From assembly GCF_050937815.1 (NCBI RefSeq), contig NZ_JACDIJ010000002.1:1-64000 (forward strand): a stretch of DNA of 64,000 nucleotides. The letters run 5' to 3'. Each line of letters starts with the position of its first letter. Position 1 is the first letter of the stretch. Position numbers and translations under genes: made by a program. Positions 32,826 to 40,662 of this stretch are shown here, in pieces. The DNA is from Treponema_C sp050937815. Its GTDB lineage: Bacteria > Spirochaetota > Spirochaetia > Treponematales > Treponemataceae. The notes under the pieces are model-generated. The model did not search any database. It was given only the letters and a program-made list of their open reading frames with translations, and had not been told where the DNA came from.

Positions 32826-33266
32826 TTATTCCGTTTCCAGCAGAATCGTAAAGGGGCCGTCATTGATAAGAGAAACCTTCATGTCGGCTCCGAAAATACC
32901 GCGTTCAACCTTTGCAAAACGATCTTCACAAACCGAAAGAAAATGTTCATATAAACGCTCCGCGTGATTCGGGGCGGCGGCCTGTTCAAAACCGGGCCTG
33001 TTGCCGCGGCGGCAATCGGCATAGAGGGTAAACTGCGAAACCGCAAGCAATTCGCCGCACACATCTTCTATCGAACGGTTTGTTTTACCGTTTTCGTCCT
33101 CAAAAATACGCAGTTTACGGATTTTTTCGGCCGCTTTTTCGACCGTTTGTTCGGAATCCGTGTGAGTAATACCCAAAAAAACAAGAAGACCGTGCGAAAT
33201 AGAAGCCTTACATTCCCCGTCAACGGAAACGGAAGCCGAAAGAACGCGCTGAATTAAACACTTCAT
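32826..33266 (-). CDS. dtd: D-aminoacyl-tRNA deacylase
   Basis: A 146-residue enzyme that removes D-amino acids (and Gly) from mischarged tRNA. The N-terminal MKCLIQRVLSASVSVDGE, catalytic SQFTLYADCRRGNRP and GPFTILLETE blocks are all present; the usual C-terminal cross-subunit GP motif is in the last of these. It follows hisB directly (TAA then ATG), so it is the third gene of the hisG-hisB-dtd transcript. Confidence 0.95.
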   Translation of the reverse strand: MKCLIQRVLSASVSVDGECKASISHGLLVFLGITHTDSEQTVEKAAEKIRKLRIFEDENGKTNRSIEDVCGELLAVSQFTLYADCRRGNRPGFEQAAAPNHAERLYEHFLSVCEDRFAKVERGIFGADMKVSLINDGPFTILLETE

Positions 33267-33884
33267 TTATACGATAAGGCCCTTTGTAGAAGGAATCGCA
33301 TTTCCGCGCCGCTCGTCAATACTTACCGCATCGCGCACAGCCCGTGCCGCCGCTTTAAACAATGCCTCCATTTTATGATGATCGCTTCTTCCGCGAAGCG
33401 TATCCAAATGAAGCGTACATTTTGCCGTGCTTACAAAACCCTGCCAAAAATCTTCAAAACAGTCGGTTTGAAACAACGCTTCCTTCCCGTCCGCACCGAC
33501 GGACACAAGCGGTACGCCGGACAAATCGGCATTGCACACAAAAAAAGAACGTCCGCCGAAATCGACGGCGGCACGGCACAGCGTTTCATCCATAGGATAC
33601 AGACAGGATCCGGCGCGGTAAATACCCGCACACGAACCGAGAGCTTGAGCAAAAACGGCGCCGAGAACAATCCCCGTATCTTCAATCAGATGGTGCTGGT
33701 CGACTTCCAAATCGCCTTTGAGAGAACCGGAAAGGTCAAACAAACCGTGTTTGCAAAACGAGTGAAGCATGTGATTAAAAAAACCGATCGGACAATCTAT
33801 GTTGCAGTTTCCGCCGCCGTCTATATTTAAAAGAAGTTTTATATCGGTTTCCGCAGTTTTCCGCGCATATTCGGCAGTTCTCAT
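33267..33884 (-). CDS. hisB: Imidazoleglycerol-phosphate dehydratase
   Basis: A 205-residue enzyme of histidine synthesis (IGP to imidazole acetol phosphate). The metal-binding repeats are visible: FFNHMLHSFCKHG and DQHHLIEDTGI in the first half, GRSDHHKMEALFKAAARA in the second. This is the monofunctional form without the phosphatase domain. AAAAGGAGC precedes the ATG. Only hisG accompanies it here; other his genes are not in this window. Confidence 0.95.
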   Translation of the reverse strand: MRTAEYARKTAETDIKLLLNIDGGGNCNIDCPIGFFNHMLHSFCKHGLFDLSGSLKGDLEVDQHHLIEDTGIVLGAVFAQALGSCAGIYRAGSCLYPMDETLCRAAVDFGGRSFFVCNADLSGVPLVSVGADGKEALFQTDCFEDFWQGFVSTAKCTLHLDTLRGRSDHHKMEALFKAAARAVRDAVSIDERRGNAIPSTKGLIV

Positions 33885-33895
33885 CGTTGCTCCTT

Positions 33896-34831
33896 TTAGG
33901 CAAGCACCTTTCTTAATTCGTATTCCAAAATATCGGTTGCGCCCAATTCCTTTAAACGCGGCAATAAAGCCGGCACGTCGCTTTGCTTAACCGCAATTTT
34001 TACGGCAAAACCGGAAGCACCTGCGCTTCCTGAAGTTTGGGCACTTCCGTCCGTTTGAACGCTATCTGAAGCGCCGGCGGCATTACCGCCGGATTGAGCC
34101 GAATAAAGGGGCGAAACGGTCGGGCTTCGCATTGAAGGCAGCCCCCTTACAAGCTTGTCGAAATTCTCGGCACTGACGTTCATTTCAAGCATAACGCGGC
34201 CGCGTGCGTTCAATACCGCCTCAAAAAGCATTTTCAATTCCATAATTTTTCGCTTTTTTTCGGGGTTTGCAAGCGCGGCTTTCGAAGCGAAAAAGCGGGT
34301 TGAACTTTCCATAATCGTTTCGACAATACGAAGACCGTTTTCGGCCAAAGTGCGTCCCGTCGCCGTATTATCGATAATCATATCCGCATCGTCGGGAGGA
34401 AACACTTCGGTCGCTCCGTATGTGCGAAGCACAACCGCCTGTATTTTTCGGCCGTCAAGCCAGCGGCGTGCAATGTGCTCGTATTCGGTTGCCGCAATAA
34501 TGCGTTTTGATTTTAAATCTTCATCGTTCAAAGCTGAAGGAACGGCCGCAACAATACGAACCTTATCGAACCCCAAATCCATTATTTCTTCGACATCGGC
34601 TCCGGTTTCGTCAATCCAATCGCGGCCCGTAAAACCGCAGTCGTGCGCACCCATTTCAAGCAATTTGCCGATATTTTGGGGCTTCATAACCTTTGCTTCC
34701 AAATCATCCTGATTGACAATCGGCCGGTATGCCCGCTCCGGTAATTTTACGGCAATCCCGGCACCCGCAAAAAGTTCCACTACGTTTTCATAAATCCTGC
34801 CCTTAGGCAGCAAAATCTTCAGCTTATCCAT
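33896..34831 (-). CDS. hisG: ATP phosphoribosyltransferase, long form with extra linker
   Basis: A 311-residue first enzyme of histidine synthesis. The catalytic domain (LKILLPKGRIYENVVELF, CGFTGRDWIDE, DMIIDNTATGRTLAENGL) covers about residues 3-205, and the long-form regulatory ACT-like domain is at the C-terminus (VKQSDVPALLPRLKELGATD, ILEYELRKVLA). Between them, after MRSPTVSPLYSAQ, lies an unusual Gly/Ser/Ala-rich insert of about 30 residues. A promoter is at 34861-34890. It heads the hisG-hisB-dtd operon. Confidence 0.93.
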   Translation of the reverse strand: MDKLKILLPKGRIYENVVELFAGAGIAVKLPERAYRPIVNQDDLEAKVMKPQNIGKLLEMGAHDCGFTGRDWIDETGADVEEIMDLGFDKVRIVAAVPSALNDEDLKSKRIIAATEYEHIARRWLDGRKIQAVVLRTYGATEVFPPDDADMIIDNTATGRTLAENGLRIVETIMESSTRFFASKAALANPEKKRKIMELKMLFEAVLNARGRVMLEMNVSAENFDKLVRGLPSMRSPTVSPLYSAQSGGNAAGASDSVQTDGSAQTSGSAGASGFAVKIAVKQSDVPALLPRLKELGATDILEYELRKVLA

Positions 34832-34846
34832 ACGCTCATCATACAA

Positions 34847-35095
34847 AAAAATACCGCTTCTGTATAGGTCCCGAACGGACGGATGCTCAAAAGCAGTCTT
34901 TTTACAAAGATTTTACGGGCGTTGCGCCGGCACGTTTTTTGCAGCCCCGCCTTTTTCAAACACTGTGCTCTCGCCGGCGCCGGGTACTGCGCACTTCCGC
35001 TTACGCTTCATACCGCCCCAAAGCCCGGCGTTTAAGCGCAGGGGCGGTACGCCTTCGGCGGTGCTCCGTCCCCTAACGCGCAAAACAAAACGCTT
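34847..35095. other. GC-rich intergenic region with hisG promoter
   Basis: The hisG promoter reads TTGAGC, 18 bases, TATACA on the minus strand (34861-34890). The rest is notably GC-rich for this genome, with inverted segments (GGGGCGG...CCGTCCCC near 35040-35075). No gene is visible; a structured RNA is possible but unsupported. Confidence 0.4.
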
Positions 35096-36037
35096 TTACC
35101 GCCTTTCGGCATGTACATATTGTTTATTTTCCAACACCTCTTCTACGGCATCGGGAAGCTCTGCAAAAAAATCATACCCGGTTAAAGTTTCAAGTTCGCG
35201 AACGCTCAGCGAATATTCGTACCAGGGCAAAGTACATTCTTCGCTGTTCGGTATGCACACAGCAATAACGGATGTTTGTTCGTTTATACGCAAAAGGTCG
35301 TTGTTTCCGCATTCCAAAACAAGCACAACCTTCCATGTATAAGCAGGAACTTCTATCGCAAAGCCGCTTTCTCCTGCCGGAATCGATTCAAAAAAACCCT
35401 TTTGAGAAGTTCCGCCTCTTCCCGCAGGGCCGCAGATAATATAAAGCTCTTTACCGTTTTTTGCAAAACTTCGGCAAGCTTCTTCAAGCAAGCGCCATGT
35501 ATGCCTGTTGTTTTTAGGAGATTGCGGAACCATATTCGTCATTAAAAAGGTTTCCGAATTCAATTCGCCGTTTTTTGTTCTGTCGCCTGCAGGACAGAGG
35601 TGTCCCCGGTCAAAACCGTACACCGAAAAACGGTAATCCGATTCGGCAGCCTCATGAGTCAACCTGCGTTCGCTTCCGCCCCTTACCGCATACCAGTTTT
35701 CCGGCAAAGCCGGATCGGCACGAAAATCGTTTTTCCGTTTAACGCCGCCCAAATCCGCCTCTTCCAAGTGCCAGCTTACCCAGTTCGGTATCAACTTCGT
35801 TTTATTATACGAAAGCGCATAACCGTTTTTTATCATTAAAAAATTATCGAAATGCGTTTCGGGATTAGCTTCGGCGCCGCTCGGATTTCCCAAATACAAA
35901 CTGCCGTTTTCCCGATAGGCGGACGAAGTTTCCGCCGGGTTTTCCGCCGTATCTTCTGCATACACAAAGTACACAAAAAATAACAGCATGAACAAAAAAA
36001 GCGCCGCCTTTTTTTGCCGTTGTTTTTTTCCGTCCAC
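35096..36037 (-). CDS. Secreted DNA/RNA non-specific endonuclease
   Basis: About 313 residues, with a signal peptide or anchor (ALFLFMLLFFVYFVYA) and a NUC1-type nuclease domain: the beta-beta-alpha-metal motif FDRGHLCPAGDR (catalytic His), LMTNMVPQSPKNNRHTW with the Mg-binding Asn, and ELYIICGPAGRGG. Such enzymes digest environmental nucleic acid for nutrition or to escape neutrophil traps. GTG 36037 is preferred because AGGA sits five bases upstream; GTG 36049 is also possible. Confidence 0.88.
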   Translation of the reverse strand: MDGKKQRQKKAALFLFMLLFFVYFVYAEDTAENPAETSSAYRENGSLYLGNPSGAEANPETHFDNFLMIKNGYALSYNKTKLIPNWVSWHLEEADLGGVKRKNDFRADPALPENWYAVRGGSERRLTHEAAESDYRFSVYGFDRGHLCPAGDRTKNGELNSETFLMTNMVPQSPKNNRHTWRLLEEACRSFAKNGKELYIICGPAGRGGTSQKGFFESIPAGESGFAIEVPAYTWKVVLVLECGNNDLLRINEQTSVIAVCIPNSEECTLPWYEYSLSVRELETLTGYDFFAELPDAVEEVLENKQYVHAERR

Positions 36038-36100
36038 CGCAATCCTCACATTGGCGCCGCGTGGGCTTCAGCTATAATCATGCCGTTTCCTTATTTGCGA

Positions 36101-36631
36101 TTATTTTGAAAAAGCTTCGGCGATCCTTGCCGCCACCTCTTTTGTCGGTAAAAACGTTTTTACGCTTCCGTCATCCAATTCGATGTGTAAAACAGCTTTA
36201 AAAGATTCAAGCTTTTCCAAAACTTCATGTATACGGCCCGATTCAAGAACGGTAGAAACACGTATATGATTTTTTTGTATATTTCTGGACAACAAAGAAA
36301 TATGCGAAAGCGGTATAATCACATTATCGTCTGTTTTAAAATATGCTTTTGAAATAAAGGCCTTTGTTTTATACGTAAGCGTAAAATTGACGTATGCATT
36401 GCCCACATACGTACGGTTTGATTTTTGATACGTAAAATCCGCCGTAATAAAAGCGTCGTCCGATTTAAACTCCGCAGAAAGCATTTTTGCAGGACGGAGA
36501 TAGTATTGTAAATTTCCGGACGGCATATAGGTTGTTAAGACTTTTTCCGAATCCGAAAAAAAAGACATTCCCGCACAAGCGGAAAACAAAAACCAGATAC
36601 AAAAACCGATTATATAGCGGTATAATTTCAT
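36101..36631 (-). CDS. Lipoprotein of unknown function
   Basis: A 176-residue protein with lipobox LFSAC (MKLYRYIIGFCIWFLFSAC), so lipid-anchored. The mature domain is beta-rich (FITADFTYQKSNRTYVGNAY, VNFTLTYKTKAFISKAYFKT) and ends in a helix (PTKEVAARIAEAFSK). No ribosome site is obvious. The family is not recognised. Confidence 0.6.
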   Translation of the reverse strand: MKLYRYIIGFCIWFLFSACAGMSFFSDSEKVLTTYMPSGNLQYYLRPAKMLSAEFKSDDAFITADFTYQKSNRTYVGNAYVNFTLTYKTKAFISKAYFKTDDNVIIPLSHISLLSRNIQKNHIRVSTVLESGRIHEVLEKLESFKAVLHIELDDGSVKTFLPTKEVAARIAEAFSK

Positions 36632-36671
36632 TTTATTTATTGAAAACTTAAAACCTAAAAAAGTAAAAAAA

Positions 36672-36705
36672 ACGGATAGAGTTTTAAGAGGAAAACTCTA
36701 TCCGT
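36672..36705 (-). terminator. Rho-independent terminator of the TRL-like gene
   Basis: A 14-bp perfect stem (ACGGATAGAGTTTT and AAAACTCTATCCGT) with loop AAGAGG, followed on the minus strand by a T-rich run. Confidence 0.85.
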
Positions 36706-36716
36706 ACATTCATTCC

Positions 36717-37007
36717 TTATTCTCCGGAAACAACAGTCGTTACTTCCCAATAAGGAATAATGGGGCTTGCCGGCCAGTGGATGCGTACATCAACAACACC
36801 GACTTTGGAAATACCGCCGTTTTTGGCAGCAGCTTTAATGCCGCCCTGTCCGTTCAACGGAAAGCCGAAAACAAAAGCTTGTTTTGCTTCTCCAACCTTT
36901 GAACCGACAGTTCCCGTTGCTCCGGCAACGGGCAGAACCGTCGTACAAGCGGCCAGCAATACAAGTGCCAAAGCACAAACCATCACAAACGCAAATTTTT
37001 TCTTCAT
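36717..37007 (-). CDS. TRL-like family lipoprotein
   Basis: A 96-residue protein with lipobox LLAAC (Cys about residue 21) and a conserved short domain: GSKVGEAKQAFVFGFPLNGQ, GIKAAAKNGGISKVGVVDVR. It matches TRL-like proteins first noted near tRNA genes in Leptospira-type genomes; function is unknown. ACGGAGG precedes the ATG, and a strong terminator follows, so it is monocistronic and probably well expressed. Confidence 0.8.
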   Translation of the reverse strand: MKKKFAFVMVCALALVLLAACTTVLPVAGATGTVGSKVGEAKQAFVFGFPLNGQGGIKAAAKNGGISKVGVVDVRIHWPASPIIPYWEVTTVVSGE

Positions 37008-37118
37008 AAGAAAACCTCCGTATTATTGCGATACTAACAGTATATACCCTTTTCCAAAAAGAAAGCAAGTAGAAACTCTTAAAATTCGAATTATTTTATG
37101 TAAAAGAACTTTTTACCC

Positions 37119-37147
37119 TTGTCCGAGCTTTTTCTACGGAGTATACT
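37119..37147 (+). promoter_or_regulatory. Leaderless-type promoter of yjbQ
   Basis: TTGTCC, 17 bases, TATACT, then six bases to ATG 37154. Confidence 0.65.
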
Positions 37148-37153
37148 GATTAT

Positions 37154-37570
37154 ATGAAAAGTTTTACAAAAGAATTATGGTTTAATACTTCAAAGGCGCG
37201 CGAGTTTATAAACATCACGCCGACAATCGAACAGCTGCTTAAAGAATCGGGTGTGCAGGAAGGACTTGTCCTCGTAAATGCCATGCACATTACCGCAAGC
37301 GTTTTTATAAACGACGACGAAAGCGGCTTACATCACGACTTCGACGTATGGCTTGAAAAACTGGCCCCGCATGAACCGGTTTCGTATTATCGCCATAACT
37401 ACGGCGAAACAAACGCCGACGCCCACATGAAACGCCAAATTATGGGACGCGAGGTCGTTGTTGCCGTTACCCAAGGAAAGCTGCATTTCGGCCCCTGGGA
37501 ACAGATTTTTTACGGCGAATTCGACGGCGGACGAAAAAAACGGGTACTTGTAAAAATCATCGGAGAATAA
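37154..37570 (+). CDS. YjbQ/UPF0047 family protein
   Basis: A 138-residue protein of the secondary thiamine-phosphate synthase family. The diagnostic C-terminal GREVVVAVTQGKLHFGPWEQ IFYGEFDG block and the His-rich ADAHMKRQIMG motif are present, with HHDFDVWLEKL in the middle. In E. coli the relative has weak thiamine phosphate synthase activity; the native role is unsettled. queH follows after six bases, and the two form an operon with 38317-38952. Confidence 0.92.
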   Translation: MKSFTKELWFNTSKAREFINITPTIEQLLKESGVQEGLVLVNAMHITASVFINDDESGLHHDFDVWLEKLAPHEPVSYYRHNYGETNADAHMKRQIMGREVVVAVTQGKLHFGPWEQIFYGEFDGGRKKRVLVKIIGE

Positions 37571-37576
37571 GAGGTT

Positions 37577-38320
37577 TTGAACGAACAGCAAAATTTCGAC
37601 AAGCTTTTTTCCCTTGAACTTGAACGCATAGAGCGCTCGCCGGATTTTCCGGAGCAAAAGCCGCGCCTTTTGCTCCATGCATGCTGCGGGCCCTGTTCGT
37701 CTGCGGTTTTGGAGCGGCTTACGGATTTTTTCGATATTTCAATCTTTTACTATAATCCGAATATCCACCCGGCCGCCGAATACGAGCGCCGCCTTGAAGA
37801 ACTCGGCTTTTTTTTGGAAAAGCGGTACGGCATCGCCGCAGGCAACACGGAAAACGGCCGTTGCGACAACGCGGACAACGACGGCAGTACGGATAAAAAG
37901 AGCCGCCCCTCCCTTATCCGCGCGGATTATATCCCGGACGATTTTTTTACTGCCGTCAATACGAAGGAGTTTCCCGAACGGGCATTTGAGGCAGAACAAG
38001 GTGAACGCTGTTCACTTTGCTATCGGCTCCGTATGGAAAAAGCCGCAGTGTACGCGATTAAAAACGGGTTCGATTACTTTACAACAACCCTTTCAATCAG
38101 CCCGCATAAAGACGCGGCAAAAATCAACGCAATAGGCCTTGCACTTGAAAACGAACTGAATGCGCCGCTGCGCTATCTGTACGCCGATTTTAAAAAGCGC
38201 AACGGCTATAAACGATCTCTTGAAATTTCGGCCGAATACGGTTTATACCGTCAGGATTACTGCGGCTGCATATATTCCAAACAAAATACCGAAAAGCGGC
38301 GGGGGCAAAAAAAGCCATGA
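37577..38320 (+). CDS. queH: Epoxyqueuosine reductase QueH
   Basis: A 247-residue enzyme (former DUF208) for the last step of queuosine tRNA modification, replacing QueG. The cysteine motifs are LLLHACCGPCSSAVLERL (N-terminus) and YCGCIYSKQ (C-terminus); FYYNPNIHPAAEYERRLEEL and FTTTLSISPHKDAAKIN are also diagnostic. It starts with TTG, preceded by AGAGG. An insert after residue 95 (NGRCDNADNDGSTDKKSRPS) is longer than usual. Confidence 0.93.
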   Translation: MNEQQNFDKLFSLELERIERSPDFPEQKPRLLLHACCGPCSSAVLERLTDFFDISIFYYNPNIHPAAEYERRLEELGFFLEKRYGIAAGNTENGRCDNADNDGSTDKKSRPSLIRADYIPDDFFTAVNTKEFPERAFEAEQGERCSLCYRLRMEKAAVYAIKNGFDYFTTTLSISPHKDAAKINAIGLALENELNAPLRYLYADFKKRNGYKRSLEISAEYGLYRQDYCGCIYSKQNTEKRRGQKKP

Positions 38321-38952
38321 CACCGTCTCCGATAAAACGCCTCTTATTAACTCTCGTATTTTTTTCCGCAGCGCTCCCCTTTTTTTGCGCGGGAACGTTC
38401 AGCGTCGGATTAAAATATTTCGGCTTAAGCGTTCACCCCAAAGGAGCCGTAAACGCCTCCCTTATGCCGCTCAAGCTCGATAAAAACGGCATCTTTGTAT
38501 TTAATTTGGGAGCTTCGGCAAATGCGGAATATTTTATTTGGCGCGACATAGTTTCGGTAAAAGCGGTACAAGCTTTTTATTCGGACTGTATCGGGCAGTT
38601 CGCCGGCTTTTCGCATATAGGCTTTCGGGCGCGGATATTCAAAATCGGCAACTTTTCTTTAAACGGCGGCATCGGGCCGACCTTTATTTACCGAAAAAAT
38701 TGGTACAAGGTGCCCGGCTATGACGACGCTTTTTCCTTTTTTTACGGCGAAAAAGACGACGAATGGCAGCACCGTTTTTTATGGTACGGCGGAGAGTTCG
38801 AATTCAACTATTTGATTGCCCGCAGCACGGAATTGTCGTTTTCCGTCATTCCCGGCGGTTTTGATTTAATCAATTTCAGCTTGGGAGTAAGGTATAACAT
38901 CCCTAAAAAGCACCGACACCCGGATAAAAATGTTTCACGTGAAACATTTTAA
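38317..38952 (+). CDS. Secreted hypothetical protein, outer-membrane-barrel-like
   Basis: A 211-residue protein with a signal peptide (LLLTLVFFSAALPFFCAG). Alternating strands rich in Gly, Phe and Tyr (FSLNGGIGPTFIYRKNWYKV, EFNYLIARSTELSFSVIPGG, FSLGVRYNIP) suggest a small outer-membrane barrel, as for 3869-4375. It overlaps queH by four bases. Its last seven codons (NVSRETF) are formed by the parS site, so the C-terminal tail may be dictated by that DNA element. Confidence 0.6.
   Translation: MTPSPIKRLLLTLVFFSAALPFFCAGTFSVGLKYFGLSVHPKGAVNASLMPLKLDKNGIFVFNLGASANAEYFIWRDIVSVKAVQAFYSDCIGQFAGFSHIGFRARIFKIGNFSLNGGIGPTFIYRKNWYKVPGYDDAFSFFYGEKDDEWQHRFLWYGGEFEFNYLIARSTELSFSVIPGGFDLINFSLGVRYNIPKKHRHPDKNVSRETF
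38931..38946. promoter_or_regulatory. parS centromere site (ParB-binding)
   Basis: TGTTTCACGTGAAACA, identical to the bacterial chromosomal parS consensus, within a 24-base perfect palindrome (38927-38950). It lies 6.2 kb from dnaA, the usual origin-proximal setting. parA and parB are not in this window. Confidence 0.92.
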
Positions 38953-39021
38953 ACCAGCAAAGGTTTTTTACCGTATGGGTTCCGACGGTGTAGAAAATCG
39001 ACATAAAACCTTGCCGGAAAT

Positions 39022-39327
39022 CTATACTTTTAATAAAACCGCTTCGGAATGAATGTCGGATGAATTTTTCGGATATGCCCGAATTTCAACACCCATTCCG
39101 AGACTGTCCAAATATTCAATCAATGTTGATATTTTGAGATCTTTTCTTTTTTCCAGTTTTGAAACAGCGGTTTGAGTAAATCCTGTTATCTGTGTTTGTG
39201 TTAAATTTTGTTTTTCCCTCAATTGCGCCAATTTTATTGTAAGACTTTCCCGTTCGGCTTTTATACGCGCCCGTTTTACGGTTTCCGGTTTCATATAGGT
39301 TTCCATCATTTCTATTGCATCTTTCAT
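39022..39327 (-). CDS. XRE-type helix-turn-helix antitoxin (HigA-like)
   Basis: A 101-residue protein with an HTH of the XRE class (LAQLREKQNLTQTQITGFTQ, TAVSKLEKRKDLKISTLIEY) in its middle and a short C-terminal strand region. The GAGAGGA ribosome site is intact. It follows the toxin gene by 12 bases, the toxin-first order of HigBA modules. The antitoxin is complete while the toxin is broken. Confidence 0.85.
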   Translation of the reverse strand: MKDAIEMMETYMKPETVKRARIKAERESLTIKLAQLREKQNLTQTQITGFTQTAVSKLEKRKDLKISTLIEYLDSLGMGVEIRAYPKNSSDIHSEAVLLKV

Positions 39328-39339
39328 TTTATATTCCTC

Positions 39340-39599
39340 TCAAATACGGAATTTATACTTTTCAATTAATTTTTCCGCATCTTTTATAAGTTTTTTATAA
39401 AAAAGTTTTTCTTTTTTACCTTTTTTATCTCCACCTATAAGTAAAACAGCTTTCCGTACCGTATCAAAACAAAAAGCAACCCTCAATATATGATTACCTG
39501 CATGAGCCCGCAGCTCTTTTAAATTCATATATTTGGAACCGTGAAGAACATCCGCATAAGGCCTGCCCAATATTCTTCCGTCCAATCAATATTCCACAT
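39340..39599 (-). pseudogene. RelE/HigB-type toxin with internal deletion and frameshift
   Basis: The C-terminal part is clear: LGRPYADVLHGSKYMNLKEL, then ILRVAFCFDTVRKAVLLIGG and a Lys-rich end. The native N-terminus MWNIDWTEEYW starts at ATG 39599, just after a perfect promoter, but in another frame and joined directly to the middle. About 30 codons and the frame are missing. A TTG frame from 39585 could give an 81-residue stub lacking the first strand-helix, probably inactive. Confidence 0.7.
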
Positions 39600-39604
39600 A
39601 AATA

Positions 39605-39633
39605 ATTATATGAACTTTAGTGCATATTGTCAA
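39605..39633 (-). promoter_or_regulatory. Consensus promoter of the HigBA-like module
   Basis: Perfect TTGACA, 17 bases, perfect TATAAT on the minus strand, then five bases to ATG 39599. This is the strongest promoter in the window and is of the leaderless type. Confidence 0.85.
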
Positions 39634-39642
39634 GAAAATATT

Positions 39643-40044
39643 TTAGCTCTTAAACCTCTTTATAATCTCATACGCAATCAAAATAAGCACAAAGACGCGC
39701 ACGGCTAAAGAAAGGGGCGAATAGCGCATTTTCGCTTTTTTTGTTTCAATGGGAAAAGAAAAATATTTTTCAGGGTGAGCCCAAGGATTAAAGCCGAATT
39801 GATAGACCGTATCTTCGTATGTGAATTCCAAAACAGAGCCGGGAATAAGCATTTGGCGGATGTGGTACAACACGGCATTTTGTATCTTATCCGTATCGAA
39901 AAGCCAATCGCCGCAGCGGATTTCTTTTTCGTATACTTTAAAAATAGCGCGGCGCGCAAGTACCCAATTCTGAGAATAGCGGACACCTTCTCCGGCTTCT
40001 TTATTCGTTGCCTTTGTTATGCAGCGGTATAAGGGTTTTGACAT
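39643..40044 (-). CDS. Hypothetical protein with C-terminal membrane anchor
   Basis: A 133-residue protein with a soluble N-terminal part (YRCITKATNKEAGEGVRYSQ, KEIRCGDWLFDTDKIQNAVL) and one C-terminal helix (LSLAVRVFVLILIAYEIIKR), hence a tail-anchored layout. AGGAG precedes the ATG. No family is recognised. Confidence 0.6.
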   Translation of the reverse strand: MSKPLYRCITKATNKEAGEGVRYSQNWVLARRAIFKVYEKEIRCGDWLFDTDKIQNAVLYHIRQMLIPGSVLEFTYEDTVYQFGFNPWAHPEKYFSFPIETKKAKMRYSPLSLAVRVFVLILIAYEIIKRFKS

Positions 40045-40108
40045 AGTTTTAACTCCTATAAAAGGTTGAAAAGGAAGTGAGCCTTCCGATTGATTTCACA
40101 TACAAAAA

Positions 40109-40651
40109 TCAAACAGATGTTTTGTTTCGTACGTCTGTTCTTTTTTCCAGTATTTCGCCGCTTTCCGCGCGCTGAACAAAAACATAGCCCAAACCGGCAT
40201 ACAGGTTTTTGGCTGCCGTATTGGTGTCTTCCACGTGCAGCCTGATTGTATCACAGCCGCGTTCACCAAGAAGTTTTTCAGAGAGCCTGAGAGCATTGCG
40301 CGCTATGCCTTTACGCCGGTATTCGGGAAGAACGAATATATCCATAAGAAATGCGATATCCCTCCCCTCTTTTTCGACGGCAAAAAACCACAGATACCCG
40401 GTCAAGAGGTTTGCATAAAGGCCGGCTGCACCGGAACGGTCGGCGGTATGTTTATCGAGAGAAAAAGCGTTTATTTCGATTGCGTACAAATAGTGTTTTT
40501 GTGTATTTTCGGCGTCGGGAAGAAGGGCGTCGATTTCTTTTTCACAAGCCGAATAAGACTTTTTTGAAAAGGCGGCGAGGTTTTCAATCATATACGGCTT
40601 AATTGTTTTATAAAGAGCACAGTCTACGGGCTTTAAAACAATGTCCGCCAT
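40109..40651 (-). CDS. GNAT family N-acetyltransferase
   Basis: A 180-residue acetyltransferase. The acetyl-CoA loop motif is LMDIFVLPEYRRKGIARNAL (about residues 103-122), followed by CDTIRLHVEDTNTAAKNLYAGLGY, the usual motif B. The N-terminal 40 residues are not typical. It lies 11 bases after gyrA with GAGG upstream and is probably co-transcribed with the gyrase genes. The substrate is unknown. Confidence 0.85.
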   Translation of the reverse strand: MADIVLKPVDCALYKTIKPYMIENLAAFSKKSYSACEKEIDALLPDAENTQKHYLYAIEINAFSLDKHTADRSGAAGLYANLLTGYLWFFAVEKEGRDIAFLMDIFVLPEYRRKGIARNALRLSEKLLGERGCDTIRLHVEDTNTAAKNLYAGLGYVFVQRAESGEILEKRTDVRNKTSV

Positions 40652-40662
40652 AGCACCGGCCT

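Noticed and set aside
36038..36051. Start of the endonuclease at GTG 36049
   Set aside because: No ribosome site precedes it; GTG 36037 has AGGA at good spacing. The difference is only four residues and is not certain.
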